The notes under the pieces: generated by a model
The model's database searches: none
The model's input: the letters and a program-made list of their open reading frames with translations, nothing else
Told to the model about the DNA's origin: nothing
Assembly (NCBI GenBank): GCA_946479185.1
Contig: CAMLFF010000223.1
Coordinates: 1-5,528, forward strand
Length of the DNA stretch: 5,528 nt
Origin: an uncultured Sphingobium sp.
GTDB taxonomy: Bacteria; Pseudomonadota; Alphaproteobacteria; Sphingomonadales; Sphingomonadaceae
Direction: 5' to 3'
Translations under genes and position numbers: made by a program
In this document: piece by piece, positions 1-5,528 of the stretch
Position numbering within the stretch: position 1 is the first letter of the stretch
How the letters are laid out: each line of letters starts with the position of its first letter

Positions 1-2
1 CC

Positions 3-137
3 TGGACGATGGAAATGACCATGCCGATGGCGATGACGCTGACGTGCGAGGCTATTGTGAATGATGGCAAGCTGACCGGGACGATCGATGCTGGTGCGTT
101 TGGCACGATTACGATGACGGGCACGCGGCGGGGCTGA
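3..137 (+). CDS. C-terminal end of an unidentified protein, probably beta-rich (partial)
   Basis: An open frame enters from the left edge and ends at a TGA at 135-137, giving 44 visible residues. The fragment starts WTMEMTMPMAMTLT, with methionine at every second position, continues with a polar/glycine turn (VNDGKLTGTIDAG) and ends AFGTITMTGTRRG. Alternating hydrophobic residues broken by Gly/Asp turns suggest consecutive beta strands. From memory, similar C-terminal tails (strand, 'DG..L.GTI.AGAFG', strand, 'TGTR') occur in uncharacterised alphaproteobacterial proteins and at the ends of some hydrolases; I cannot name a family. The gene converges on pal and appears to share its terminator at about 168-202. 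It is called coding because the frame is open to the edge, its composition is plausible, and the terminator lies about 30 bp after the stop. The function cannot be given from this fragment. Confidence 0.6.
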   Translation, partial: WTMEMTMPMAMTLTCEAIVNDGKLTGTIDAGAFGTITMTGTRRG

Positions 138-167
138 CCCCAAAGGACGCAGCAGCAGCGGACATGA

Positions 168-202
168 AAAAGGGCGGCCCTCTCAGCGAGGACCGCCCTT
201 TT
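168..202. terminator. Bidirectional rho-independent terminator between the convergent upstream gene and pal
   Basis: A perfect 10-bp inverted repeat pairs 168-177 (AAAAGGGCGG) with 193-202 (CCGCCCTTTT). Inside it a further 4-bp stem (179-182 CCTC with 188-191 GAGG) closes a 5-nt loop, leaving one C/A mismatch. The right arm ends in TTTT on the plus strand. The left arm is preceded by an A run (167-171) that reads as a U tract on the minus strand, so the hairpin works in both directions. It lies 22 bp past the pal stop and 30 bp past the stop of the plus-strand gene, as expected for a shared terminator of convergent genes. Confidence 0.9.
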
Positions 203-223
203 ATCATTCGTTGATCGCGAGGA

Positions 224-736
224 TCAGTCGATGGTGACCGTTACGGCGCGACGATTTTGAGCCCAGCTGGCTTCATCCGAACCCAGCGCAACAGGACGCT
301 CCTTGCCATAGCTGATGGTGCTCAGGCGGCCCGCATCGATGCCGAGGCTCGCAAGATAGTTTTTCGCGGAGTTGGCGCGGCGCTCGCCAAGCGCGAGGTT
401 ATATTCGCGGGTGCCGCGCTCATCGGCATGGCCTTCGATCGTGGCACGCTTGCTGGGGTAGCGCATCAGCCACTCGGCCTGGCTACGCAGAATTGCCTGA
501 TCTTCCGCATCCACATCGCTCTGGTCGGTGTCGAACAGGATATGGTCCGATGTGACGCTGGCAACGAAATCAGCCTGGCTGCCGGGCGTGACGCCGGTCT
601 GCGCAGGTGGCGGCGGCGGGGTTGGCTGAGTCGTGTCAGCAGGTGCAGGCGGCAGCACATCGGGTGCCTTTTTGGAGCAAGCCGCCAGGGCGAGCGCGGC
701 ACCAGTTACCAGCAATATAGTAGAGGTGGGACGCAT
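224..736 (-). CDS. pal: Pal, peptidoglycan-associated outer-membrane lipoprotein
   Basis: Pal anchors the outer membrane to peptidoglycan and is the outer-membrane end of the Tol-Pal system, where it binds TolB and TolA. The 170-aa product begins MRPTSTILLV and has a lipoprotein signal with lipobox LAAC, so Cys20 would be lipidated. Ser at +2 fits outer-membrane sorting. A Pro-rich linker (about 29-48) is followed by an OmpA-like domain (about 62-170). The peptidoglycan-binding stretch contains GHADERGT (102-109) and LGERRANSA (116-124). Asp105 and Arg120 match by spacing the diaminopimelate-binding pair known in OmpA-like domains. Start choice: an in-frame ATG at 757 would give 177 aa but has no ribosome binding site. 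The ATG at 736 has AGGAG at 744-748, 7 nt upstream, and puts the signal peptide at a normal length. It is the last gene of the cluster, about 106 bp after tolB, and the terminator at 168-202 follows it. Confidence 0.96.
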   Translation of the reverse strand: MRPTSTILLVTGAALALAACSKKAPDVLPPAPADTTQPTPPPPPAQTGVTPGSQADFVASVTSDHILFDTDQSDVDAEDQAILRSQAEWLMRYPSKRATIEGHADERGTREYNLALGERRANSAKNYLASLGIDAGRLSTISYGKERPVALGSDEASWAQNRRAVTVTID

Positions 737-743
737 GATGATT

Positions 744-748
744 CTCCT
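744..748 (-). promoter_or_regulatory. Strong Shine-Dalgarno (AGGAG) that sets the pal start
   Basis: The minus strand reads AGGAG here, followed by 7 nt and the ATG at 736-734. This is the best ribosome binding site in the window. It lies inside the longer open frame that begins at 757, which argues for the internal ATG. Its strength fits Pal being needed in larger amounts than the other Tol proteins; that link is inferred. Confidence 0.8.
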
Positions 749-795
749 ACTGTTCATCGGGGGGTCAATGAAACGGTTCGTCGTAAGGTCGAGGG

Positions 796-833
796 GTTTA
801 ACAGCCGAGTCAACAACTAGTGGCTAATTAAAC
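796..833 (-). other. Possible mRNA hairpin in the tolB-pal gap
   Basis: The tolB-pal gap (737-842) carries an inverted repeat. GTTTAA at 796-801 pairs with TTAAAC at 828-833, and AGCC at 803-806 pairs with GGCT at 822-825, with a small internal loop (one base against two) and a 15-nt loop. In the tolB-pal transcript this would form a 10-bp interrupted stem just after the tolB stop. No U tract follows it, so it is not a normal terminator. It could be an RNA processing or stability element that raises pal mRNA over tolB. The outer stem is AT-rich, so stability is modest and chance formation is possible. Confidence 0.35.
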
Positions 834-842
834 TGGTTCCCA

Positions 843-2186
843 TCACTTAAGCAGTGGTCCCCACGCCGGATCGGACCCGTCAACTGGCGTCACGATGCGG
901 CGCTCGTTCACACCCGTGAGATCGACTTGCCAGATCTGCGATCCGCCCGCGCGGCCCGCCGATGAGCGGAAGAATTGCAGCACCCGGCCATTGGGCGACC
1001 AGCTCGGCGCCTCATCCTGCCAGCCATTGGTGAGCAGTCGCTCGCCACCGCCGCTGATATTCATGACACCGACGCGGAAATTGCCCGCAATCTTGGTGAA
1101 GGCAATGAGATCGCCACGCGGGCTCCACTCAGGCGTCGCATAACGCCCACCGCCAAAGCTGATGCGGCGTTGGCCCGATCCATCGGCATTCATCACATAA
1201 AGCTGCTGCCCGCCCGAGCGATCACTCTCGAACACGATCTGCGATCCATCCGGCGAGAAAGAGCCGCCGACATTGATGCCCGGCGTGTTGGTGAGGCGCG
1301 TGGGGCGACCACCGGATGCGGCAATCTTGTAGATATCCGTATTGCCACCCGTCGCCATCGAGAAGAGGATGGTGCGGCCATCGGGCGACCAGCGCGGCGC
1401 GAAGATGGCGGCGCCCGTCTCCAGCACCACGCGCTGACGACCCTGATCGACATCATAGATGTAGATGCGCACGTTGCGGCCGACATAGCTCACATAGGCG
1501 ATGGACTTGTAATCGGGCGACCAGCGCGGCGTGAGCGCGAGGCTCTGGCCATTGGTGATGAAGCGGTGATTGGCGCCATCGCTATCCATGATGGCGAGGC
1601 GCTTGACGCGCTTATCCTTGGGGCCGGTCTCCGCGATATAAGCGATGCGGCTATCGAAGAAGGGACTCTCGCCGGTGAGGCGCGAATAGACAAGATCGGC
1701 GCAGCGGTGCGCGGCCCGGCGCCAGTCGCGCGGCGCGACGACAAAGCCCTGCCGGGTCAGCTCGCTGCCAGCCGCGACATCATAGAGATAGCAGCCGACC
1801 GTGATCTGGGCGTCACCGCCCGCCGAGCGAACAAAGCCCTGCACCAGCGCCTCGGCATTCATGGCGGACCAGCGCGTGAAGACCGGGCTGGTGACTTCCG
1901 TCATGGTCGGCACGGGCAGGCCGTTTGGCCCCATCGGGCTGAACAGGCCGGAGCCGCGCAGATCGTTTGCGATGACTTCGGCAATCTTCTGGCCCAGCAA
2001 CTCGGTGGAGCCAGCGGGCGTCTCCACATTCTGCTGGGTGGGCATTGCGGGAATCGCGACCTTGAGATTGCTCTCGATGGTGTTCGTCACGTCCACGCTT
2101 AGCTGAGCAGCGGCGGGCATGGCGATCATCAGCGCCAGAACAGCGCTGGCGGCGCGTAATGTCGTGCGTCGGAAGCTGTGCATCAT
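843..2186 (-). CDS. tolB: TolB, periplasmic beta-propeller protein of the Tol-Pal system
   Basis: TolB is the periplasmic partner that binds Pal through its propeller and TolA through its N-terminus. The 447-aa product has a Sec signal peptide (Arg-rich start, hydrophobic about 10-22) with likely cleavage after AMPAAA (residue 27). The mature protein has an N-terminal domain (about 28-165) and a C-terminal six-bladed propeller (about 175-447). Propeller repeats are visible as WSPD (222), WSPDG (266), FSPDG (310), WSPRG (354), WSPNG (396) and a final WGP (442), spaced 42-46 residues. Length matches the family. Start choice: the frame is open to an ATG at 2231, but that adds 15 residues before the signal peptide and lies deep in tolA. 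The ATG at 2186 overlaps the tolA stop as ATGA and gives a normal signal peptide, suggesting translational coupling. The next codon (2183) is also ATG and is better spaced from a GGGA, so 446 aa is an alternative. Confidence 0.96.
   Translation of the reverse strand: MMHSFRRTTLRAASAVLALMIAMPAAAQLSVDVTNTIESNLKVAIPAMPTQQNVETPAGSTELLGQKIAEVIANDLRGSGLFSPMGPNGLPVPTMTEVTSPVFTRWSAMNAEALVQGFVRSAGGDAQITVGCYLYDVAAGSELTRQGFVVAPRDWRRAAHRCADLVYSRLTGESPFFDSRIAYIAETGPKDKRVKRLAIMDSDGANHRFITNGQSLALTPRWSPDYKSIAYVSYVGRNVRIYIYDVDQGRQRVVLETGAAIFAPRWSPDGRTILFSMATGGNTDIYKIAASGGRPTRLTNTPGINVGGSFSPDGSQIVFESDRSGGQQLYVMNADGSGQRRISFGGGRYATPEWSPRGDLIAFTKIAGNFRVGVMNISGGGERLLTNGWQDEAPSWSPNGRVLQFFRSSAGRAGGSQIWQVDLTGVNERRIVTPVDGSDPAWGPLLK
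1380..1531 (-). repeat. 20-bp exact direct repeat inside tolB marking consecutive propeller blades
   Basis: The same 20 bases occur at 1380-1399 and 1512-1531, exactly 132 bp (44 codons) apart, and a copy with two mismatches lies at 990-1009. They encode the R/SWSP(D/N) turn of three propeller blades. The spacing of one blade (and of three for the distant copy) shows that this is protein-repeat structure kept at the DNA level, not a mobile or regulatory repeat. Confidence 0.75.
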
Positions 2187-3049
2187 TGTCCCAAACTCGC
2201 GTAAATGCGGAGCGGCCGCAGCCACTTCCACTGTTCATAATATTCCGGTGGCAAATTTTTGAATGGCGATGAGCGCATTACCGCCTGCACAGCGCGCTCG
2301 GCATGCAAATCGGCCTGCGCGCGGTTGCTTGGCGTCACGCCTTCCTGCCCGATCACTTCGACCGGGCCGCTGATGCGCCCGCTCTCATCGAGCCGCACGC
2401 TGAGCAGCGTCACCAGCTTCTCGGCATCCGCGCCGGATGGCGGGCGCCAGTTCGGTTTGATCTGCCGGGTGATCTCCGCGTTCAGCGCACGCGCGGCCAC
2501 GGCGCCCATTGGCGCATTGGCGCCGCGCTTGGTCTGCGTGTTGCGGGTCGGCGTCGTGTCGCTATCGATGCCCTTGAGGAAGTCATCGCCAAGGCGTGAT
2601 GCGCGGGCAGGTTTGGCTGGCTTATCGCTCGGCTTTGCCTTGGAGGGCGCTGCAGGAGCGGGACGCGTGGCGGCCTTGGCCGGTGTGCGCTTGGCAGGGG
2701 CTGGCGGCGCGGGCGCAGGCTGGATCGCGCGGGGACTTGGCGTTGGCGTCACGGGCTCGGGCGGCTTGGGCGACGGCGCGGCGGCGGGCGCTGCAGCAGC
2801 GGCGGGCGGCGATGTGTCCGGGTCCGGCTCGCCAAGCTCGGGGGCTTGCGCCACCTGTGGCACATCGGGCGCGCGCACCGGCGTGGTGCTTTCCAGCGAG
2901 ATCGTCTCGGCCAGCGACACATCCATCGTCGTGGGCGGCGGCGGCAATTTGCTGGTCGTGTTGAGCAGGCCGAGCGAGAGCGCGCCGAACAGCAGCACAT
3001 GGCCCGCTGTCGAGACTCCCAATCCAAGGCGCTCTTGCTTGTCCATCAT
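2183..3049 (-). CDS. tolA: TolA, inner-membrane-anchored periplasm-spanning protein
   Basis: TolA transmits energy from the TolQR motor to TolB and Pal at the outer membrane. The 288-aa product has one N-terminal membrane segment (about 9-29) carrying Ser13 and His17 in an S-x3-H arrangement, the same spacing as the functional Ser18/His22 pair of E. coli TolA. A low-complexity Pro/Ala/Lys region (about 56-150) forms domain II, which is far shorter and more Pro-rich than the long helical domain of E. coli TolA (421 aa in total). A TolA/TonB-like C-terminal domain (about 185-288) contains QIKPNW, LDESGRISGP, SSPFKNLPPEYYEQW and ends RIYASLGQ. There is no Cys in the protein. It starts 6 bp after the tolR stop, and its TGA overlaps the tolB start. 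Two adjacent ATG codons (3049 and 3046) are possible starts; the AGG at about 5 nt spacing favours the first. Confidence 0.93.
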   Translation of the reverse strand: MMDKQERLGLGVSTAGHVLLFGALSLGLLNTTSKLPPPPTTMDVSLAETISLESTTPVRAPDVPQVAQAPELGEPDPDTSPPAAAAAPAAAPSPKPPEPVTPTPSPRAIQPAPAPPAPAKRTPAKAATRPAPAAPSKAKPSDKPAKPARASRLGDDFLKGIDSDTTPTRNTQTKRGANAPMGAVAARALNAEITRQIKPNWRPPSGADAEKLVTLLSVRLDESGRISGPVEVIGQEGVTPSNRAQADLHAERAVQAVMRSSPFKNLPPEYYEQWKWLRPLRIYASLGQ

Positions 3050-3055
3050 TACGGC

Positions 3056-3535
3056 CTATTCATCCCCGGATGAACGCGCCGTTGACGAATCCGATCCGGT
3101 GGCAGCGCGGCCGGTGGGGCTTGTCGTGACCAGCGCGACCCGGTCCAGCCCGGCGCGATTAAGCTCACCCATCACGGCCATCACCCGGCCATAATCGAGA
3201 TTGGTGTCGGCGCGCAGAAAGAGCTGATCGGTTGGCTCGATCTGTTCACGCAGCGATGTGAGCCGCGCCGGCAGATCCGTATCCACGACCGGCTCCTCAT
3301 CGATGAACACGTCGCCGCGCTGATCGATGGAGATGACCGTCGGCTTTTGATCCTGATTGAGCGACTTGGCCCGCGTTTCCGGCAAGCGGATCGGCACGCC
3401 GGTGACGAGCAGGGGCGCCGTGACCATGAAAATGATGAGCAGCACCAGCATCACGTCCACAAAAGGCGTGACGTTGATCTCGGCCATCGGCGCGCGGCGT
3501 GAGCCACGGCGGCCGGAGGAGACATTCATGCCCAT
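3056..3535 (-). CDS. tolR: TolR, ExbD-type subunit of the Tol motor
   Basis: TolR works with TolQ as a proton-driven inner-membrane motor that energises TolA. The 159-aa product has a short basic cytoplasmic N-terminus (GRRGSRR, 8-14), then the conserved [19 protein letters not shown] segment (20-38), its only membrane helix. Asp27 sits where E. coli TolR has the proton-path residue Asp23. A periplasmic ExbD-like domain follows (about 45-142), including [17 protein letters not shown] and [25 protein letters not shown] Ser/Thr-rich tail of about 20 residues ([22 protein letters not shown] in two pieces, [10 protein letters not shown] then [12 protein letters not shown]) ends the protein and accounts for most of the extra length over E. 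coli TolR (142 aa). The start is 2 bp after the tolQ stop, with GGAAAG about 6 nt upstream. A second in-frame ATG at 3529 is less likely. Confidence 0.95.
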   Translation of the reverse strand: MGMNVSSGRRGSRRAPMAEINVTPFVDVMLVLLIIFMVTAPLLVTGVPIRLPETRAKSLNQDQKPTVISIDQRGDVFIDEEPVVDTDLPARLTSLREQIEPTDQLFLRADTNLDYGRVMAVMGELNRAGLDRVALVTTSPTGRAATGSDSSTARSSGDE

Positions 3536-3537
3536 GC

Positions 3538-4257
3538 TCAGCTTTCCAGTTCGCGGCTGAACGTGGTGTAAAGGCCATCGGCGAACCGCTGCAGGCGGGC
3601 CTCAAGCCGGTTCACGCCGTGGCTGAGGCGGTTATAGGCGATGACCGCCGGAATGGCCGCAAACAGGCCGATCGCAGTCGCAAACAGCGCCTCGGCAATG
3701 CCGGGGGCGACGACCGCGAGGCTGGTGTTCTGCTCGCCCGCAATCGCGGTGAAGCTGCGCATGATGCCCCACACGGTGCCGAACAGACCCACAAAGGGCG
3801 CGACCGAGCCGACCGTGGCGAGGATGTTCAGCCGGTCCGAAATCTTGTCGATCGCGGCTGCGACGGCTGACCCCATTGCGGTGGAAAGGCGGTCCCGCGT
3901 GCCTTCCGGTGCAAGGCTCTTCTTGGCGGTCGAGCGGCGCCACTCTGCAATGCCTGCGCTCAGCACGTCGGCGCTGGGGGCCGTCTCCTGCCCGCGCACC
4001 TTCACGAAGGCATCCATGTCATTGGCTTGCCAAAAATCCTTCTCGAACGCGACGCACTGCTTGTTGGCGCGCGAGATGCGAGCGGAGAGGCTCACGATGA
4101 TTGACCAGGTCCAGATGCTGGCGAGCAGCAGCCCGATCATCACCAGCTTCACGACGATATCGGCCTGCATGAACAGCTCGATGGGTGACAGCGTAAGGGC
4201 GTTGCCGGCGGTCGGGATGGGCGCGGCGGCGGCAGCAAGCAGAGAGGGGAAGGTCAT
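3538..4257 (-). CDS. tolQ: TolQ, MotA/TolQ/ExbB-type proton channel subunit
   Basis: TolQ is the multi-spanning inner-membrane part of the Tol motor and forms the channel around TolR. The 239-aa product has three predicted membrane helices, at about 33-57, 143-167 and 181-208, with the large cytoplasmic loop between the first two, as in the family. The signature stretches are [20 protein letters not shown] (147-166) and [20 protein letters not shown] (186-205). Thr161 and Thr194 have the same 33-residue spacing as the functional Thr145 and Thr178 of E. coli TolQ. Length is normal, with about 16 extra residues at the N-terminus. The ATG at 4257 has no clear Shine-Dalgarno. It lies 19 bp after the ybgC stop and overlaps the stop of a possible 8-codon mini-ORF, so reinitiation by ribosomes leaving ybgC may drive its translation (inference). 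Confidence 0.95.
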   Translation of the reverse strand: MTFPSLLAAAAAPIPTAGNALTLSPIELFMQADIVVKLVMIGLLLASIWTWSIIVSLSARISRANKQCVAFEKDFWQANDMDAFVKVRGQETAPSADVLSAGIAEWRRSTAKKSLAPEGTRDRLSTAMGSAVAAAIDKISDRLNILATVGSVAPFVGLFGTVWGIMRSFTAIAGEQNTSLAVVAPGIAEALFATAIGLFAAIPAVIAYNRLSHGVNRLEARLQRFADGLYTTFSRELES

Positions 4258-4280
4258 GGGCGGAGCGGTCTTTCAGTCAT
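4254..4280 (-). CDS. Possible 8-codon coupling mini-ORF between ybgC and tolQ
   Basis: On the minus strand an ATG at 4280-4278 overlaps the ybgC TGA (4279-4277) as ATGA. The frame reads MTERPLRP and ends at a TGA (4256-4254) that overlaps the tolQ ATG (4257-4255), again as ATGA. The mini-ORF therefore fills the whole gap and links the two genes by stop/start overlaps. Neither its start nor that of tolQ has a good Shine-Dalgarno, which fits termination-reinitiation. The peptide itself is unlikely to have a function. Chance is a real possibility for so short a frame. Confidence 0.3.
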   Translation of the reverse strand: MTERPLRP

Positions 4281-4732
4281 GAGATCGGCGAGAGCCGTTT
4301 GAAACGATCAATCCAGTCGGCAGGCTGGCGGCGCGGACGCCCGGCGGAATCCAGGAAGGCAACAGTGACGCTGCCCTGTGTCAGTTCAGTGTCGCCGCGC
4401 CACACGCCCTGCGCGATAACGCAGCGCACGGCAGTGAGTTGCGTCATGCGGCTGCGCACGGTCAGGTCATCATCCAGCCGGGCAGATGCGCGATAGCGGA
4501 TGGAGACATCGGTGACGGCATAGACGCCCTCCCCGCTTTCCTGCGCGGCGCGTTGCGCGATGCCGAGCACACGCAGCATGTCCGAGCGGGCGCGCTCCAT
4601 ATAGCGCAGATAATTGGCGTGGTAGACGACGCCGGAGAGGTCCGTATCCTCAAAATAGACCCGCAGCGGGAAGCGATGCTCCTCACCATCGAACCGACCG
4701 GAAGCGGGCGAAAGGACATTTTGCGACGACAT
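4277..4732 (-). CDS. ybgC: YbgC, tol-pal-associated acyl-CoA thioesterase (hotdog fold)
   Basis: YbgC-type proteins are cytoplasmic 4HBT hotdog thioesterases that hydrolyse acyl-CoA; E. coli YbgC has been linked to phospholipid metabolism. The 151-aa product carries the family signature as YFEDTDLSGVVYHANYLRYM (26-45) followed by ERAR (46-49). Asp31 lines up with the catalytic Asp18 of E. coli YbgC. The rest of the fold is visible in VTDVSIRYRASARLDDDLTV and TQGSVTVAFLDSAGRPRRQP. It is about 17 residues longer than the E. coli protein (134 aa), mostly in a polar N-terminal extension. The only sensible start is the ATG at 4732; an AGGA at 4743-4746 lies 10 nt upstream, somewhat far. It is the first gene of the Tol cluster, about 100 bp after ruvB and immediately before tolQ. 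Its true substrate cannot be told from sequence. Confidence 0.94.
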   Translation of the reverse strand: MSSQNVLSPASGRFDGEEHRFPLRVYFEDTDLSGVVYHANYLRYMERARSDMLRVLGIAQRAAQESGEGVYAVTDVSIRYRASARLDDDLTVRSRMTQLTAVRCVIAQGVWRGDTELTQGSVTVAFLDSAGRPRRQPADWIDRFKRLSPIS

Positions 4733-4834
4733 GAGCCGATAGTCCTAACCGAGGCGACTCGCAGCGGGAAGGCTTTTTGCGCGCCAAAGCGCGTCCGATG
4801 CCCGGTCTGTCGCTAAGTCGCGCTACTCATCGAC
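4733..4834 (-). other. ruvB-ybgC intergenic gap, the likeliest place for a tol promoter
   Basis: This is the only gap of any size upstream of ybgC, so a promoter for the Tol cluster would be expected here or inside ruvB. I see no convincing -35/-10 pair. A short GC hairpin (4780-4784 CGCGC with 4789-4793 GCGCG, loop of 4) is present, but its neighbouring homopolymer is a T run at 4774-4778 on the plus strand, which reads as A downstream of the stem in the ruvB direction, so it is not a rho-independent terminator for ruvB. Read-through from ruvB into ybgC is therefore plausible. Confidence 0.35.
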
Positions 4835-5528
4835 TCAATCGAACAATCCATCCTGCCCACCAACTGGAGGATTAAGGCCCAGATGCTTCCAGCCCGGCGC
4901 ATTGAGGATACGGCCCCGCGCTGTGCGCGCGATGAGGCCAAGCTGGAGCAGATAGGGCTCGATCACATCCTCGATGGTGTCGCGCGGCTCGGAGAGGCCC
5001 GCTGCCAGCGTTTCGACGCCAACCGGGCCGCCTTTATAGATATCCGCGATCATCATCAGATAGCGGCGGTCCATAAGGTCCAGCCCGAGCTGATCGACCT
5101 CCAGCCGTGAGAGCGCAGAATCGGCGGCGGGCGCATCGACAATGTCATGCCCGGCGGCATGGGCGAAATCGCGCACGCGGCGCAGCAGCCGTCCGGCGAT
5201 GCGCGGTGTGCCACGTGCCCGGCGCGCCACTTCCGTGGCGCCATCGGGCGAGATTGGCAGGCCGAGCAGCCGTGCGGCGCGGGTGATGACCTGCTCCAGC
5301 TCCTCGACGCTATAAAAGTTGAGCCGCACCGGAATGCCGAAGCGATCACGCAGCGGCGTCGTCAGCAGGCCCTGCCGTGTCGTGGCGCCGACGAGCGTGA
5401 AGCGGGGCAGATCAATCCGCACCGAGCGCGCAGAGGGCCCCTCGCCGATCATGATATCGAGCGCGCGGTCCTCCATCGCCGGGTAGAGGATCTCCTCGAC
5501 CGCGGGCGCGAGCCGGTGGATCTCGTCG
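4835..5528 (-). CDS. ruvB: RuvB, Holliday-junction branch-migration ATPase (N-terminal part missing)
   Basis: RuvB is the hexameric AAA+ motor that, with RuvA, drives branch migration of Holliday junctions in recombinational repair. The frame runs off the right edge (first full codon at 5527), so only 230 C-terminal residues are seen and roughly 110 are missing, including Walker A. The fragment starts at the Walker B motif DEIHRL and continues with [10 protein letters not shown], the sensor 1 region FTLVGATTR (43-51) and LRDRFG (59-64). Arg62 of the fragment corresponds by ungapped alignment to the arginine finger Arg174 of E. coli Ruv[13 protein letters not shown] (106-117) carries the sensor 2 region, and [21 protein letters not shown] and the winged-helix segment [20 protein letters not shown] follow. 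The ATG at 5476 is internal and is not the gene start. There is no sign of truncation other than the window edge. ruvA and ruvC are expected just outside to the right. Confidence 0.97.
   Translation of the reverse strand, partial: DEIHRLAPAVEEILYPAMEDRALDIMIGEGPSARSVRIDLPRFTLVGATTRQGLLTTPLRDRFGIPVRLNFYSVEELEQVITRAARLLGLPISPDGATEVARRARGTPRIAGRLLRRVRDFAHAAGHDIVDAPAADSALSRLEVDQLGLDLMDRRYLMMIADIYKGGPVGVETLAAGLSEPRDTIEDVIEPYLLQLGLIARTARGRILNAPGWKHLGLNPPVGGQDGLFD

Noticed and set aside
785..813. Promoter for pal (TTGACT as -35) in the tolB-pal gap
   Set aside because: The hexamer at the proper 17-nt spacing is GACCTT, a poor -10 match, so a promoter cannot be called from sequence alone.
257..820. 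Plus-strand open frame (187 codons) opposite pal
   Set aside because: It is antisense to the conserved OmpA-like domain of Pal and continues into the tolB-pal gap without a ribosome binding site or recognisable family.
975..2102. Long plus-strand open frame (375 codons) opposite tolB
   Set aside because: It is the antisense of a high-GC gene. Its repeated IGRPARR motif is the mirror of the WSPDG propeller repeats of TolB, and it has no recognisable domain. TolB on the other strand is unmistakable.
2600..2820. GC-rich low-complexity stretch as a DNA repeat or recombination site
   Set aside because: It encodes the Pro/Ala/Lys spacer of TolA in a clean reading frame, which fully explains the composition.
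2259..3194. Plus-strand open frame (311 codons) opposite tolA and the end of tolR
   Set aside because: Its Gly/Ala-rich product is the complement of the Pro/Ala/Lys codons of the TolA spacer, and it crosses the tolR-tolA junction with no homology signal.
3641..4282. Plus-strand open frame (213 codons) opposite tolQ
   Set aside because: It covers the well-conserved tolQ in antisense, shows no domain, and is explained by codon bias in GC-rich DNA.
4774..4793. GC hairpin next to a T run in the ruvB-ybgC gap as a terminator
   Set aside because: The T run lies upstream of the stem on the plus strand and reads as A downstream of it on the minus strand, so it is in the wrong place for termination in either direction of interest. 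The stem is only 5 bp.

Overview
The window looks like a chromosomal core segment of a GC-rich alphaproteobacterium, most likely a sphingomonad (order Sphingomonadales). This is inferred from the gene order ruvB-ybgC-tolQ-tolR-tolA-tolB-pal, the style of the proteins (a short, Pro/Ala/Lys-rich TolA and a Cys-free TolA C-terminal domain) and the high GC content. I see no mobile element, tRNA, rRNA or CRISPR array.

Layout. Six of the seven genes lie on the minus strand and read from right to left. The right edge holds the 3' two-thirds of ruvB, the Holliday-junction branch-migration ATPase. After a gap of about 100 bp comes the complete Tol-Pal cluster: ybgC (hotdog acyl-CoA thioesterase), tolQ, tolR, tolA, tolB and pal. 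Spacing from ybgC through tolB is very tight: 19 bp, 2 bp, 6 bp, then a stop/start overlap. A gap of about 106 bp with a possible hairpin separates tolB from pal. The left edge holds the last 44 codons of an unidentified plus-strand gene that converges on pal. Between the two stop codons sits a strong hairpin with A and T tracts on its two sides, able to terminate transcription in both directions.

How the genes work together. TolQ and TolR form the inner-membrane proton-driven motor that energises TolA. TolA spans the periplasm and contacts TolB and the peptidoglycan-bound lipoprotein Pal. The system constricts the outer membrane during division and keeps the envelope intact. YbgC is a cytoplasmic thioesterase encoded with the system in many proteobacteria. 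RuvB belongs to a different pathway (recombination and repair), but ruvCAB next to ybgC-tol-pal is a familiar order in several proteobacterial groups.

The window is a conserved housekeeping locus, and I found no convincing undescribed system. The details most worth a second look are an 8-codon mini-ORF that joins the ybgC stop to the tolQ start through two ATGA overlaps, a possible hairpin in the tolB-pal gap, and termination right after pal with no cpoB/ybgF gene following. Two starts probably need correction: pal (internal ATG with a strong ribosome binding site) and tolB (ATG at the tolA stop).
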